This document shows positions 32,345 through 41,022 of a DNA stretch of 53,720 nucleotides, in pieces; position 1 is the stretch's first letter; each line of letters begins with the position of its first letter. Below the pieces are notes generated by a model, which saw nothing but the letters and a program-made list of their open reading frames with translations, ran no database searches and had not been told where the DNA came from. The stretch covers positions 1-53,720 of the forward strand of contig JAFZHC010000070.1 in NCBI GenBank assembly GCA_017555025.1, given 5' to 3'. The position numbers and the translations under genes were made by a program. The DNA comes from Akkermansia sp. Its GTDB lineage: Bacteria > Verrucomicrobiota > Verrucomicrobiia > Verrucomicrobiales > Akkermansiaceae.

Positions 32345-35300
32345 TTATGAGCGGCTTTGCACAGCGGGAGAACCGGTAAGCGTGGAGAACCCGCCGCGAA
32401 GAGGTGTAACCTGAATGCGGGCGGAAATACGTTCGCTGAGAGCCGGTACGTGGGAAATGATGCCTATCATCTTTCCGTGTGCTCTCAGCTTTTGCAGGCT
32501 TGTCAGCACATGGTCAAGCGTATCGGCATCGAGCGTGCCAAAACCTTCATCAAGGAAGAGAGAATCAATTCTTGTATTACCCGTCATGTGAGAAAGCCCG
32601 AGAGCAAGAGCCAGGCTGACAAGGAAACTCTCACCACCGGAAAGATTAGAGGCATTGCGCCCCTCGCTGATACCCAGAGTACGGTCAATGACAGCCAGCC
32701 CCAGCGGGTCATCCTTCGTGGTGCGGCGGCACAATTCATAACGGTTGGTCAGGTGGCGCAGCTCTGCATTGGCACGGCGCAGCAACATATCAAAAGTAAT
32801 CTGCTGAGCGAATTTTTTAAAGCCATCTTTGCTGTCGCCCAGCACCTTTTTGAGCAGGGCGTGGCGGTCACGCTCTGTTTCAAGCTGTTTTTTCTGCGCT
32901 GCCACCTCGGCATTGGCCTTGTGAGCCAAGTCATCTGCCCGAAGCTCAGCCAGCAACTGATTAAGCCACTCTTGCCGCTGGTCAGCAATGGTATGCAAAG
33001 CTTCCCATCGTCCCCGCAGCTCATGCGGTACATCATCCTCAGTAAGCGGCGAGGCGGCCAATAATTGCTCCAAGGCTGCGGACTCGCGGCGGCTTACAGC
33101 GGCGGCGGCTGTGGCACCTTCTCTAACCTGCTCACGCAAACGGCGCAGAGCAGGTAATTGTTCTGACAAAAGCTCAGCTGACTGATAAGCAGCGGCATCT
33201 TCAAACTTATTTTTTGCCAGACTTTCTGAAAAATCGGCAAGTGATTGTTGGTAAGCTTGTTCCAATAAAGGCAAACGCTGACTGAGGTCATGCAGAGTGG
33301 TGCGTTTTTGCGTTTCGGTCAGCATGGACTGCTGAAGTAACTTCTTTTCCGAATCCACCCGCTCCTGCAACGTTTGCAAGAAGGCTGTCAGTTGTTGCTC
33401 AAGAGCATGGGCTGTTACCCCCTGCCCCCACAGCTGCACAAATTCCTGTTGATGCACGGTATACTCCTGCTCGGCAACAGCTGCCTGCTGTGCCGCAGTT
33501 GCAGCCGTACGCTCCAGTTCTTCGGCCCGGGTAGCAGCTACGGTATAAGCAGTCTGCAATTCATGGAGATTTTTCTCATTGCCCTCCATCTGCCGTTGCA
33601 GGCGCTGATAAACATCCCGACGTTCCGCAAGAGCTGCCACAGCACGACGTGCCGCTGACAAATGCTCAACCGGTGTGCCGAGAACTTCCTGCAATGCCAA
33701 GCGACGTAATGATACCTGCTGCAGTTTTTCCAACTCAGCCACACGGGAACGACATTTCTTCAAAGCCTCTTCCGCCTGTTTAACGGCCAGCTCTGCCTGC
33801 TGTACCTCGCTATTGAGTACGGCGCGGCGTTGCCCGGGAACTTCTGCCCCGCAACAGGGACAGCAATCCAGCTTACCGGCACAAAAATCCAAATATAAAG
33901 CGGCCAATTGTTCCTCGATACCGAGCTGACGCCTTTTGAGCTCAGCAATTTCGCGCAGACCTGCCGGGCGTTTTTCAGCTTGTTCCAATTCCCTGAGCTG
34001 TGTTGCCAGTTGTTGCTCCAGTTCGCTGTGAGGCGGTATGGCATCCACCGAGCACGAAAGGCTTTCCCAATCAGACAAACGAGCCTGCAACAAAGGTAAT
34101 TGCTCAATCAATGCGGCATCTTGCCGGCGCTGTTGCCATTCGGCAGTAATAAGCGCTGACTGCTCCTGCAATGTTGCTTTTTGCTGAGCCAGGCGCTTTT
34201 TCTCTGCAATAACGGCGGCTAACTCCGCAGCATGCTGTACGGAGCGTTTCTTCTCCTTATCGGCTGCAGAAGCCAAGAGCTTAAGAGCAGATTCCTGCGG
34301 ACGCATTTTTTCGCGCACATCGGCAAGTTGCTGCCGGGGCTGAGGGCTTTCCGTGTTGAAAAGCTCAACGGCCGAAGCATATTTTTGCTGCTGAACTTGT
34401 AACTGTTGTTGTGCGCTCACATGCTCCTGCTGCGCATGAAGCAAGGCCTGCCGGTGCTGATGTAATTGTTTATCGGCCGCGGCCAGAGCAACAGCTGCGG
34501 GCTGAACAGCCAGAGCAGCTTCTGCACGCTGCAACTCCACCGCTTTACCTTGTTCAAATTCCTGCAAAGCCCGGGCTGTAAGCTCAGCCTTCTGCTTTGC
34601 CTGAGTTACGGCTGCAATGGCTTTCTCTTTCTCTGCAATCCACTTCATGCAGTCAGCCACATGAGTTTGTTGCTCTTGCAGGGTGCGCAATTCTTTCTCG
34701 CCGGCATCGCGGCTCTGTTCTTTCTGCGTTCGCTCAACCTCCGACAACTCCGGCAGCGATTGCAAGGCATCGATACGGCGCTGAACTGCAGCCACTCGCT
34801 CATGAGCTACCTCGCCTATGCGCTCATAAATTTCCGTACCGGTAATGGTGGAAAGAATCTCCGCGCGTTCCTTTTCGTTGGCTTTGAGGAACACAGCAAA
34901 CTCCCCCTGCGCCAGCAACATGCAGCGCGTGAAGTTGCGAAAACTCAGACCGGTTATCTCTTCGTTGAGGCGATCAAAGTCACTTTTACGGTTAGCCAGC
35001 AACTCCCATTCATGCTCAGATGAGAGCTTATAGAGCATGCACTTGACCTGGCCGAAAGGATTGCTGCCTCTCTTGCTGCGAGACTGTGATACAGTCGAGA
35101 GATAATGCTCGCCCCCTTGCTCATACTGCACCGTAGCAAAGCATGCTGCGGCACCATGAGTCATGATTTCATTTTCATCTGTCTGAAAGCGCCCCTGGCG
35201 CGGGGAGCGACCATAGAGGGCAAAGGATATGGCATCCAGAATAGTTGTTTTACCGGCTCCTGTGGGACCGGTAATCACAAAAAATCCGGGCTCAGCCATG

Positions 35301-35377
35301 TAGGGATGGGTAAAATCAATTTCAAACTCACCGGCCAGCGAGTTGATATTGCTGAAATGCAGTTTCTCAATCTTCAT
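32345..35377 (-). CDS. sbcC: Exonuclease SbcC (SMC-like ATPase subunit)
   Basis: A 1010-residue Rad50/SbcC protein. Walker A GPTGAGKTT at about 37-45; two long coiled coils rich in Gln/Glu/Arg; zinc hook CCPCC around residue 505 (pattern CPxC); signature LSGGESFLVSLALALGL and Walker B LFLDEGFGTLD near the C-terminus. With SbcD it forms the ATP-dependent dsDNA exonuclease and hairpin endonuclease that cuts palindromes. ATG 35377 is the start because MKIEKLHFSNINSL is the family N-terminus; it overlaps sbcD by 11 nt. Confidence 0.95.
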   Translation of the reverse strand: MKIEKLHFSNINSLAGEFEIDFTHPYMAEPGFFVITGPTGAGKTTILDAISFALYGRSPRQGRFQTDENEIMTHGAAACFATVQYEQGGEHYLSTVSQSRSKRGSNPFGQVKCMLYKLSSEHEWELLANRKSDFDRLNEEITGLSFRNFTRCMLLAQGEFAVFLKANEKERAEILSTITGTEIYERIGEVAHERVAAVQRRIDALQSLPELSEVERTQKEQSRDAGEKELRTLQEQQTHVADCMKWIAEKEKAIAAVTQAKQKAELTARALQEFEQGKAVELQRAEAALAVQPAAVALAAADKQLHQHRQALLHAQQEHVSAQQQLQVQQQKYASAVELFNTESPQPRQQLADVREKMRPQESALKLLASAADKEKKRSVQHAAELAAVIAEKKRLAQQKATLQEQSALITAEWQQRRQDAALIEQLPLLQARLSDWESLSCSVDAIPPHSELEQQLATQLRELEQAEKRPAGLREIAELKRRQLGIEEQLAALYLDFCAGKLDCCPCCGAEVPGQRRAVLNSEVQQAELAVKQAEEALKKCRSRVAELEKLQQVSLRRLALQEVLGTPVEHLSAARRAVAALAERRDVYQRLQRQMEGNEKNLHELQTAYTVAATRAEELERTAATAAQQAAVAEQEYTVHQQEFVQLWGQGVTAHALEQQLTAFLQTLQERVDSEKKLLQQSMLTETQKRTTLHDLSQRLPLLEQAYQQSLADFSESLAKNKFEDAAAYQSAELLSEQLPALRRLREQVREGATAAAAVSRRESAALEQLLAASPLTEDDVPHELRGRWEALHTIADQRQEWLNQLLAELRADDLAHKANAEVAAQKKQLETERDRHALLKKVLGDSKDGFKKFAQQITFDMLLRRANAELRHLTNRYELCRRTTKDDPLGLAVIDRTLGISEGRNASNLSGGESFLVSLALALGLSHMTGNTRIDSLFLDEGFGTLDADTLDHVLTSLQKLRAHGKMIGIISHVPALSERISARIQVTPLRGGFSTLTGSPAVQSRS

Positions 35378-36605
35378 GGCTATCGGCTTCCTGATAAGCG
35401 GAGTTGAAAAGTTCGCGCAAGCTTTGTTTTTCTTCTTCACTCAAGGGCTCGCCTGCATCGCTCCAAGCGGCAAGTTTGCGCTCAAATACTTCACCGGGGG
35501 TAGGCATGCTGTCGCCATACACCTCGGTATTATCTAATACCCGGCTTCCCTCGCGCCACATCGATACTTTAAAATGCGGCACCAGTGCTACCGGCAGATG
35601 TTCATCCGCCCAGGCGGCCAGATTTTCCACCCCGCTGCCATGGTAATGCAACTCCAGGTGAACCGGGGCTCCGTTGTGTCTGAGTGAAAGCTCCCGCAGT
35701 ACATCAGGCAAGGCCTGCAGCTCTTCCTGAGTACTGCACACCTGCCGGGTATGGCATACGAACACCGGAACGGGGATTTTTTGCACCTCAATGCCCTCAC
35801 CCGTTACATCCAGCAAATGGATATAGTGCGTGTAGGCCGTCTCATCCATCGCCATGGGCATGGGACTGCCGCAATAGTGAATCCGCCCGCTATCAAGTGA
35901 GTAAGATCGATGAATATGACCCAATGCCACATAGTCGAAAACATCGGCAAAAGCATTGGCGGCAACGGCATCAATGCTCCCCACCACGATATCCTGCACG
36001 CCGGAGCTCTTTTCTGCACCGCTTACAGTAAGATGGGCCATGCAGAGTACCGGCAGACCGGGATGGGCGGCCTTCCGCAGCTTCGCTTGTTCGGCGACGG
36101 CACTCAGCACATCTCTCACTCCAAGCGTATAAGCATTTTCACCGGCTGCCAGAGCACTTTCGGTCAGAGGTCGACTCACCTCCGAGGGACGCAGAAACGG
36201 TACTGCGCATACCAAAGCAGCCAGGGTACCATCAGCCGTGCAGAGGGTCAGCATGCAATCTGCCACGGTGCCAAGCGTGAGGTTACAAACCATTGTAGCG
36301 TGGTAACGCTGCAAGAGCGGGCTTGCGGCCTCCAATACCGGCACCCCATCATGATTGCCGGCCGTCAGAATAATGTGGCGGCAACCGGTACCATCTGCTT
36401 TGCTCAGAAAATCATTGAACATCTCCAGCGCCGGGGCACCGGGATCACGATTATCAAAAATATCACCGCTGACTAACAGAGCCTCTGCTCTGTGCTCTTT
36501 CATCTGCTCCAGCAACCAGTCCAGAAAAGCACGGAACTCTTCGTGCCGCGACTTCTCCAGCAACCTGTCTCCCAGGTGCCAGTCAGATGTATGGATGATA
36601 CGCAT
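35367..36605 (-). CDS. sbcD: Exonuclease SbcD (Mre11-like nuclease subunit)
   Basis: A 412-residue calcineurin-like phosphoesterase. The metal-binding motifs read in order: HTSDWHLGD (residues 5-13), LLVSGDIFDNRDP, ILTAGNHDGVP, and later the HxGH-type histidines GHIHRSY. It supplies the Mn-dependent nuclease of the SbcCD complex that processes DNA hairpins and blocked ends. The C-terminal capping domain matches the family. It overlaps sbcC and lies 24 nt after ribD, so all three are probably cotranscribed. Confidence 0.95.
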   Translation of the reverse strand: MRIIHTSDWHLGDRLLEKSRHEEFRAFLDWLLEQMKEHRAEALLVSGDIFDNRDPGAPALEMFNDFLSKADGTGCRHIILTAGNHDGVPVLEAASPLLQRYHATMVCNLTLGTVADCMLTLCTADGTLAALVCAVPFLRPSEVSRPLTESALAAGENAYTLGVRDVLSAVAEQAKLRKAAHPGLPVLCMAHLTVSGAEKSSGVQDIVVGSIDAVAANAFADVFDYVALGHIHRSYSLDSGRIHYCGSPMPMAMDETAYTHYIHLLDVTGEGIEVQKIPVPVFVCHTRQVCSTQEELQALPDVLRELSLRHNGAPVHLELHYHGSGVENLAAWADEHLPVALVPHFKVSMWREGSRVLDNTEVYGDSMPTPGEVFERKLAAWSDAGEPLSEEEKQSLRELFNSAYQEADSHED

Positions 36606-36629
36606 AGAACGATAGAAAAAACGGTTCTA

Positions 36630-37676
36630 CTACTGAATGATTCCTCGCACAATGATATCTTTACCGCTGGGTATCAATTCCTCCTGTTCAAAGAATCTCT
36701 CCTGCGGCATAAAATAACCGGGTACAATCAAATCCGGGCCGCCGCTGATTTGCGGAGTAACAATCTGTACCCATTCATTTACGAGCCCTTCTTCCAGAAA
36801 TGCACGCAGTAACTTGCCGCCACACTCCAACATCAGGTTAACAATACCCTTTTCCTCGTAAAGCTTTTGCAGCAGCACCCGCAGATTTCCAACGTCCTCG
36901 CAAATGAGAGTGCGCTCGCAATCCTTGTCGGTGAATACCTTAGCATCCTCAGGCAGAGATGAACTATCTCGGGTCAGTACGACACGCCAGGGTTGTTGTT
37001 TGATAGGCGGAATCTCGCGATAAGGATGACGAATAGTCAACGCCGGATTGTCGGTGCGCAAGGTATTGCCACCTACTAATATGGCATCGCTCTCCAGACG
37101 CATTTGGTGCGCAAAACGTACCGACTCCGCGCAACTGAGCCATTTAAGCCCGGCTCGCGTCATGCGACCATCCATCGTAGAGGCTATCTTGGCCTTCACC
37201 CAGGGACGCTTATGTTGCACAGACCATACCCAGGGACGCAGAAAAAGGTCACAGGCGGTTGCACAGCATTCGCTGCGCACCTCAATACCCGCTGCCCTTA
37301 AAATAGCGTCTGCTCGTCCGCTGTGGCGCTCATCCGGGTCAACAGAGCCATAGACTACCCGGCCAATACCGGCCTCAATGATAGCCTCGGTACAGGGAGG
37401 TGTGCGCCCATAGCTGGAACAAGGCTCAAGGGTAACGTACATCGTGGCTCCCTGAAGGTCATCCGCATGCCCACGCAGACGCGCATGGTTAAGAGCACGA
37501 CGCTCTGCATGCAACTCCCCTGCCCTTTCGTGCCAACCTTCGCCCAGAAGAGCTCCGTCTTTGACGACTACTGCACCAACCGGAGGATTGGGACTGGTTG
37601 TGCCCAGCCCCTTGTGAGCGAGCTCCAGAGCTCGGGTCATCCAGAGAGTGTCCTGATCGATTCCGTACGTTTCCAT
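36630..37676 (-). CDS. ribD: Bifunctional riboflavin deaminase-reductase RibD
   Basis: A 348-residue fusion. The N-terminal cytidine-deaminase-like domain has the zinc motif HAE (H56, E58) and PCSSYGRTPPC (C86, C95). The C-terminal reductase domain begins near 150 (RPWVKAKIASTMDGRMT) with the NADPH-binding G-rich segment and LECGGKLLRAFLEEGLV. It performs the second and third steps of riboflavin synthesis from GTP. The other riboflavin genes here, ribF and ribE, are scattered 7-13 kb away. The promoter is perfect at -35 and 7 nt from ATG. Confidence 0.95.
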   Translation of the reverse strand: METYGIDQDTLWMTRALELAHKGLGTTSPNPPVGAVVVKDGALLGEGWHERAGELHAERRALNHARLRGHADDLQGATMYVTLEPCSSYGRTPPCTEAIIEAGIGRVVYGSVDPDERHSGRADAILRAAGIEVRSECCATACDLFLRPWVWSVQHKRPWVKAKIASTMDGRMTRAGLKWLSCAESVRFAHQMRLESDAILVGGNTLRTDNPALTIRHPYREIPPIKQQPWRVVLTRDSSSLPEDAKVFTDKDCERTLICEDVGNLRVLLQKLYEEKGIVNLMLECGGKLLRAFLEEGLVNEWVQIVTPQISGGPDLIVPGYFMPQERFFEQEELIPSGKDIIVRGIIQ

Positions 37677-37683
37677 GCCTTTT

Positions 37684-37711
37684 ATTGTAGCAACACTTTT
37701 AAACCTGTCAA
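37684..37711 (-). promoter_or_regulatory. ribD promoter
   Basis: Minus strand: TTGACA (37711-37706), 16-bp spacer, TACAAT (37689-37684), 7 nt before ATG. There is no space for an FMN riboswitch between promoter and start codon, so ribD is not riboswitch-controlled here. Confidence 0.8.
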
Positions 37712-37740
37712 CAGGCGCTCGGCAGATGCCCTTTTTACCT

Positions 37741-37960
37741 GTTCAGAGAATAATAAAGAATTTAAATTTAAAAATTCATCATATTCAGTTATGTGAATAA
37801 CTCTAATAAGTAGTGGAGATGTTTAATAACCAGTTATTTGTAATACCGATAAGCTGTGAATGAAAATGAGGATAATAACTCAATCGGGTCAATAAGCACT
37901 TGTTCACACCACTATTCACACACTTATTCACTATCTTATTAACAAAATGTGTGAATAACT
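37741..37960. other. Candidate replication origin (oriC): DnaA-box cluster with AT-rich element
   Basis: The stretch 37741-37790 is AT-rich (DUE-like). It is followed by nine-mers close to the DnaA box TTATNCACA: perfect TTATTCACA on the minus strand at 37792-37800 and 37950-37958; single-mismatch copies at 37855-37863 (minus), 37900-37908, 37912-37920, 37924-37932 and 37936-37944 (plus). No gene is present between 37677 and 37977. parS-like sites start 3 kb away. The boxes are read directly; function is inferred. Confidence 0.6.
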
Positions 37961-37977
37961 CTATAAGTTATTGATTA

Positions 37978-38595
37978 TCACTCGCCGGAGAAGAACTCAC
38001 TAAAGAAGACGAAGGGTGCTATGAAGGGAATGGCTACATTGTACACTAGTGTACCCGGAATATCGATGGCACAGAAGGTGATGCCTGAAAGCAGCTGATT
38101 GATTACAGGCACCTCATCGGAATCATCTGCGGATATGATGGTCGCTGCCTGTTTGCTGTCGACAACGCTTGCTTTGATGGGGATGCACGTACCCTTGGGG
38201 AGCTCTGAGAGGGATTGTTCGTTCCTGCGTTTGATTTCATCGGCCAGAGCGTAAGTCTCAGCATAACCGTCGTTACGTTGCAAGCAGGCCGCTGTGCCGG
38301 CAGAGATGGGGTAGTAGACGGTGGAGGCCTCGGCTACATCGAGCGTGTAGCTCGGTGCGTTATTGGATTTGAAGAGAATCGAGTCATGAATAATGGGGTA
38401 ACTTTTCTCGTAAGTGCCGAGAGGGCTACCGATGTACCATTCTGCTCCTTGGCGGTGCAGGCTCATGGAGGTGTTTTTCAGTTCTGTGCCTTTGTAGCGG
38501 CGCCCGAGTTCTTCCACGCTCTTGTTCGTTTGCATATAAGCGCAGGAAGGAAGAAGTGCCGCCGCTGCCAGAGTCAGTACTATGCTTTTATTCAT
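37978..38595 (-). CDS. Putative lipoprotein of unknown function
   Basis: A 205-residue protein with a lipoprotein-type signal (MNKSIVLTLAAAALLPSC, lipobox LPSC with Cys18). The mature part is mixed, with a hydrophobic C-terminal stretch (TLVYNVAIPFIAPFVFFSEFF) that could contact the membrane. I do not recognise the family. ATG 38595 starts the signal; an earlier in-frame ATG (38619) would add 8 residues. It borders the candidate origin; a weak promoter (TTTTCA-17-TAGACT) lies 7 nt upstream of ATG. Confidence 0.65.
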   Translation of the reverse strand: MNKSIVLTLAAAALLPSCAYMQTNKSVEELGRRYKGTELKNTSMSLHRQGAEWYIGSPLGTYEKSYPIIHDSILFKSNNAPSYTLDVAEASTVYYPISAGTAACLQRNDGYAETYALADEIKRRNEQSLSELPKGTCIPIKASVVDSKQAATIISADDSDEVPVINQLLSGITFCAIDIPGTLVYNVAIPFIAPFVFFSEFFSGE

Positions 38596-39242
38596 GCCCC
38601 ACAGTCTAGCATATTGCATCTCGGTTGAAAAGGTTATAATGCGTGCGCGCGTGAGAATGAGGCTGCCTTACTTCTTCGACTGCTCGATGCGAGGGGAGAA
38701 GGAATTGTCAGAAGTATATAAAAATAGTAAAGTAATAGTTATTATTTATAATAAAATGACCTCCGTTCTCGCATGGAGAAGGAGGTCGAGAGAAAAGGAA
38801 CACCGCTGTGCCGTCAGTGATATGAGAGCCACGTTCCCTGAACGTAGGTGGGTGCGGAGCCGGGTTTCTCTGAGGTATCCCTATCGGACGGAACATTAAA
38901 CCCATTTAGCTTTGATGCCCCTTAGTGTATTATAACGGTCCGGGCCTATAGAATCACGCGTCACGAACACAGCAGCTGGCTATGTATATAGCACAGGGAC
39001 GTTGCTCTTGCAAGAAGATTTGTGTTCCACATTCTCCCCACTTCAAAAACAGATAGGGATGACATATTGTAAAGCTTTGATGTAAAATGAGTAATTGAGT
39101 AAATAAAAAAATGCTCATGGGGTATGGAACATAAGCTAGATGTTACGGGGAGCTGAAATGTTGAATTTTATGGACAAAGTGGGTGACAGATAACGATTAA
39201 AGATTGACAAAACGGGTGTAAGCGTGTATAAAAGCGGCGAAC
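38596..39242. other. Intergenic region before argS with possible structured RNA
   Basis: No gene seen. An AT-rich stretch (about 38705-38755) is followed by a segment with inverted repeats: AGAGAAA (about 38790) with TTTCTCT (about 38869), and the hairpin ACGTTC-CCT-GAACGT (about 38832-38846). This could be an untranslated RNA, but no family was recognised. The argS promoter is at 39204-39232. Confidence 0.35.
39204..39232 (+). promoter_or_regulatory. argS promoter
   Basis: TTGACA (39204-39209), 17-bp spacer, TATAAA (39227-39232), 10 nt before ATG 39243. The predicted leader is about 3 nt. Confidence 0.75.
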
Positions 39243-40997
39243 ATGACCATACCGACACTACTTTCAGAAAAGCTCCTGGCCGCCCTGCAGAGCGTGCTGG
39301 GTGAGAACCTGCCCGAGGGATTTGTACCGGCGGTGACTCCGTCGCAGGATCTGCGCTTCGGCGATTACCAGAGCAATGCTGCCATGATGCTTGCTAAGCA
39401 GGTGCGTATGAATCCCCGTGCCCTTGCCACTCAGGTAGTTGAGGCCTTTGGTGACAATACGGTAGCAAGCCTTGAGATTGCCGGTCCCGGTTTCATCAAC
39501 TTCCGTGTGCAGCCTGATTTTTACGCTGCTCGCACAACTGCCATGCTGACCGACGAGCGTTTGGGTGTGGCTGTGGTAGAGTCTCCCAAGACTCTCGTGA
39601 TTGACTTCTCTGCTCCCAATGTGGCCAAGCCCATGCATGTGGGTCACATTCGCAGTACCATCATTGGTGATACTCTGGCTCGTCTGGCACGTTTCATGGG
39701 GCACACGGTTATTACCGATAACCACATCGGTGACTGGGGTACTCAGTTCGGTATGATTTTGTGGGGCTGGAAGAATATTCTTCAGCAGGAGGAATTGGAG
39801 AAAGACCCCATCGAAGCTTTGCTTGCCGTTTACAAGACGGTGAACCAAAAATGCAAGGAGGAGGAAGAGTTGTTGCCTATCTGCAAGGCTGAATTGGTCA
39901 AACTGCAGAGCGGCGATGAGGAGAACCTCGCCATCTGGAAGCGCTGCATTGAAGTAACCAAGATGGGGCTGGAGAAAATTTATGCTCAGCTTGACATCAG
40001 CTTTGACCATTGGCTGGGTGAGAGCGCTTACAATGATGCTCTCGCTCCTCTGGTGGAAGATTTGATTGCCAAGGGTATTGCCCGCGAGAGTGATGGTGCC
40101 ATCTGCGTATTCTCCGATGGTTATCACAAGCCTGAGAAGGACCCCTTCCTCGTTCAGAAGAATGGTGAGTGGGTTCCCGTACCCGCTATCATCCGCAAGG
40201 CGGACGGCGGTTTCCTCTACGCTACCACCGACCTCGCTACGCTGGATTACCGCACACAGAATTTCCATGCCGACTCCATCTGGTACGTGGTGGGTGCTCC
40301 GCAGGATAAGCACTTCAAGCAAATTTTCGACATCGAGCGTATGCGCGGTGTGACGGGTGATTTCCGTCATGTTGCTTTCGGTTCCATCCTCGGCAAAGAT
40401 CGTCGTCCCTTTAAGACTCGCAGCGGTGATACTGTGAGCCTTCAGGATGTCATCGATGAAGCGGTGGCTCGTGCTACCCGCGTGGTTGAGGAGAAGAGCC
40501 CCGACATGCCCGCTGATGAAAAAGCCCGTGTGGCACAGGCAGTAGGTGTGGGTGCTATTAAGTTTGCAGAGCTCTCCCAGAACCGCATGAGCGATTACAT
40601 CTTCGACTGGGATAAGATGCTGTCTCTCTCCGGCGATACGGCTCCCTATCTTCAGAACAGCTATGTGCGCGTGCGCTCCATCTTCCGCAAGATTGAAGGC
40701 GAGTTCGTCGCTCCTGCCGGTATGGTGCTGAGTGAGGACGCCGAGATTCATTTGGCACGCCTGCTGGTGCGCTATGCTGAGGTTGTTCCCTCTACACTTG
40801 ATGACTGCCGCCCGAACTTGCTGGCTGCTTATCTGTATGAGCTGGCTCGAGCCTTCCATAGCTTCTATGAGGCTTGCCCGGTGCTGAAGAGTGAGGGTAG
40901 CGTGCGTGAAACACGTCTGGCCCTTTGCGAGCTGACAGCCCGTGTGCTCAAACAGGGTATGGGCCTCTTCGGCATTGAAATGCCCGAGCGCATGTAA
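39243..40997 (+). CDS. argS: Arginine--tRNA ligase
   Basis: A 584-residue class I synthetase. Landmarks: N-terminal additional domain, NVAKPMHVGHIRST (HIGH-type motif HVGH at 132-135), DNHIGDWGTQFG, Y.GAPQDKHFKQIF and the anticodon-binding helical domain from about 460 (ALURE-like SYVRVRSIFRK). It charges tRNA-Arg in the cytoplasm. Codon use is strongly biased, as in other highly expressed genes here. The following gene starts within 30 nt, with a parS-like site in between. Confidence 0.97.
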   Translation: MTIPTLLSEKLLAALQSVLGENLPEGFVPAVTPSQDLRFGDYQSNAAMMLAKQVRMNPRALATQVVEAFGDNTVASLEIAGPGFINFRVQPDFYAARTTAMLTDERLGVAVVESPKTLVIDFSAPNVAKPMHVGHIRSTIIGDTLARLARFMGHTVITDNHIGDWGTQFGMILWGWKNILQQEELEKDPIEALLAVYKTVNQKCKEEEELLPICKAELVKLQSGDEENLAIWKRCIEVTKMGLEKIYAQLDISFDHWLGESAYNDALAPLVEDLIAKGIARESDGAICVFSDGYHKPEKDPFLVQKNGEWVPVPAIIRKADGGFLYATTDLATLDYRTQNFHADSIWYVVGAPQDKHFKQIFDIERMRGVTGDFRHVAFGSILGKDRRPFKTRSGDTVSLQDVIDEAVARATRVVEEKSPDMPADEKARVAQAVGVGAIKFAELSQNRMSDYIFDWDKMLSLSGDTAPYLQNSYVRVRSIFRKIEGEFVAPAGMVLSEDAEIHLARLLVRYAEVVPSTLDDCRPNLLAAYLYELARAFHSFYEACPVLKSEGSVRETRLALCELTARVLKQGMGLFGIEMPERM

Positions 40998-41002
40998 GCC
41001 TA

Positions 41003-41018
41003 TGTTCCATGTGGAACA
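41003..41018. other. parS-like site 1
   Basis: TGTTCCATGTGGAACA, one base off the perfect palindrome TGTTCCACGTGGAACA. It lies in the argS-TPR gap and would overlap an upstream ATG (41002) that would give the peptide MFHVEH. Confidence 0.65.
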
Positions 41019-41022
41019 CATA

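Noticed and set aside
37677..37740. FMN riboswitch upstream of ribD
   Set aside because: The promoter ends 7 nt before the start codon, leaving no leader. ribE and ribF are inside operons without an RFN-like sequence.
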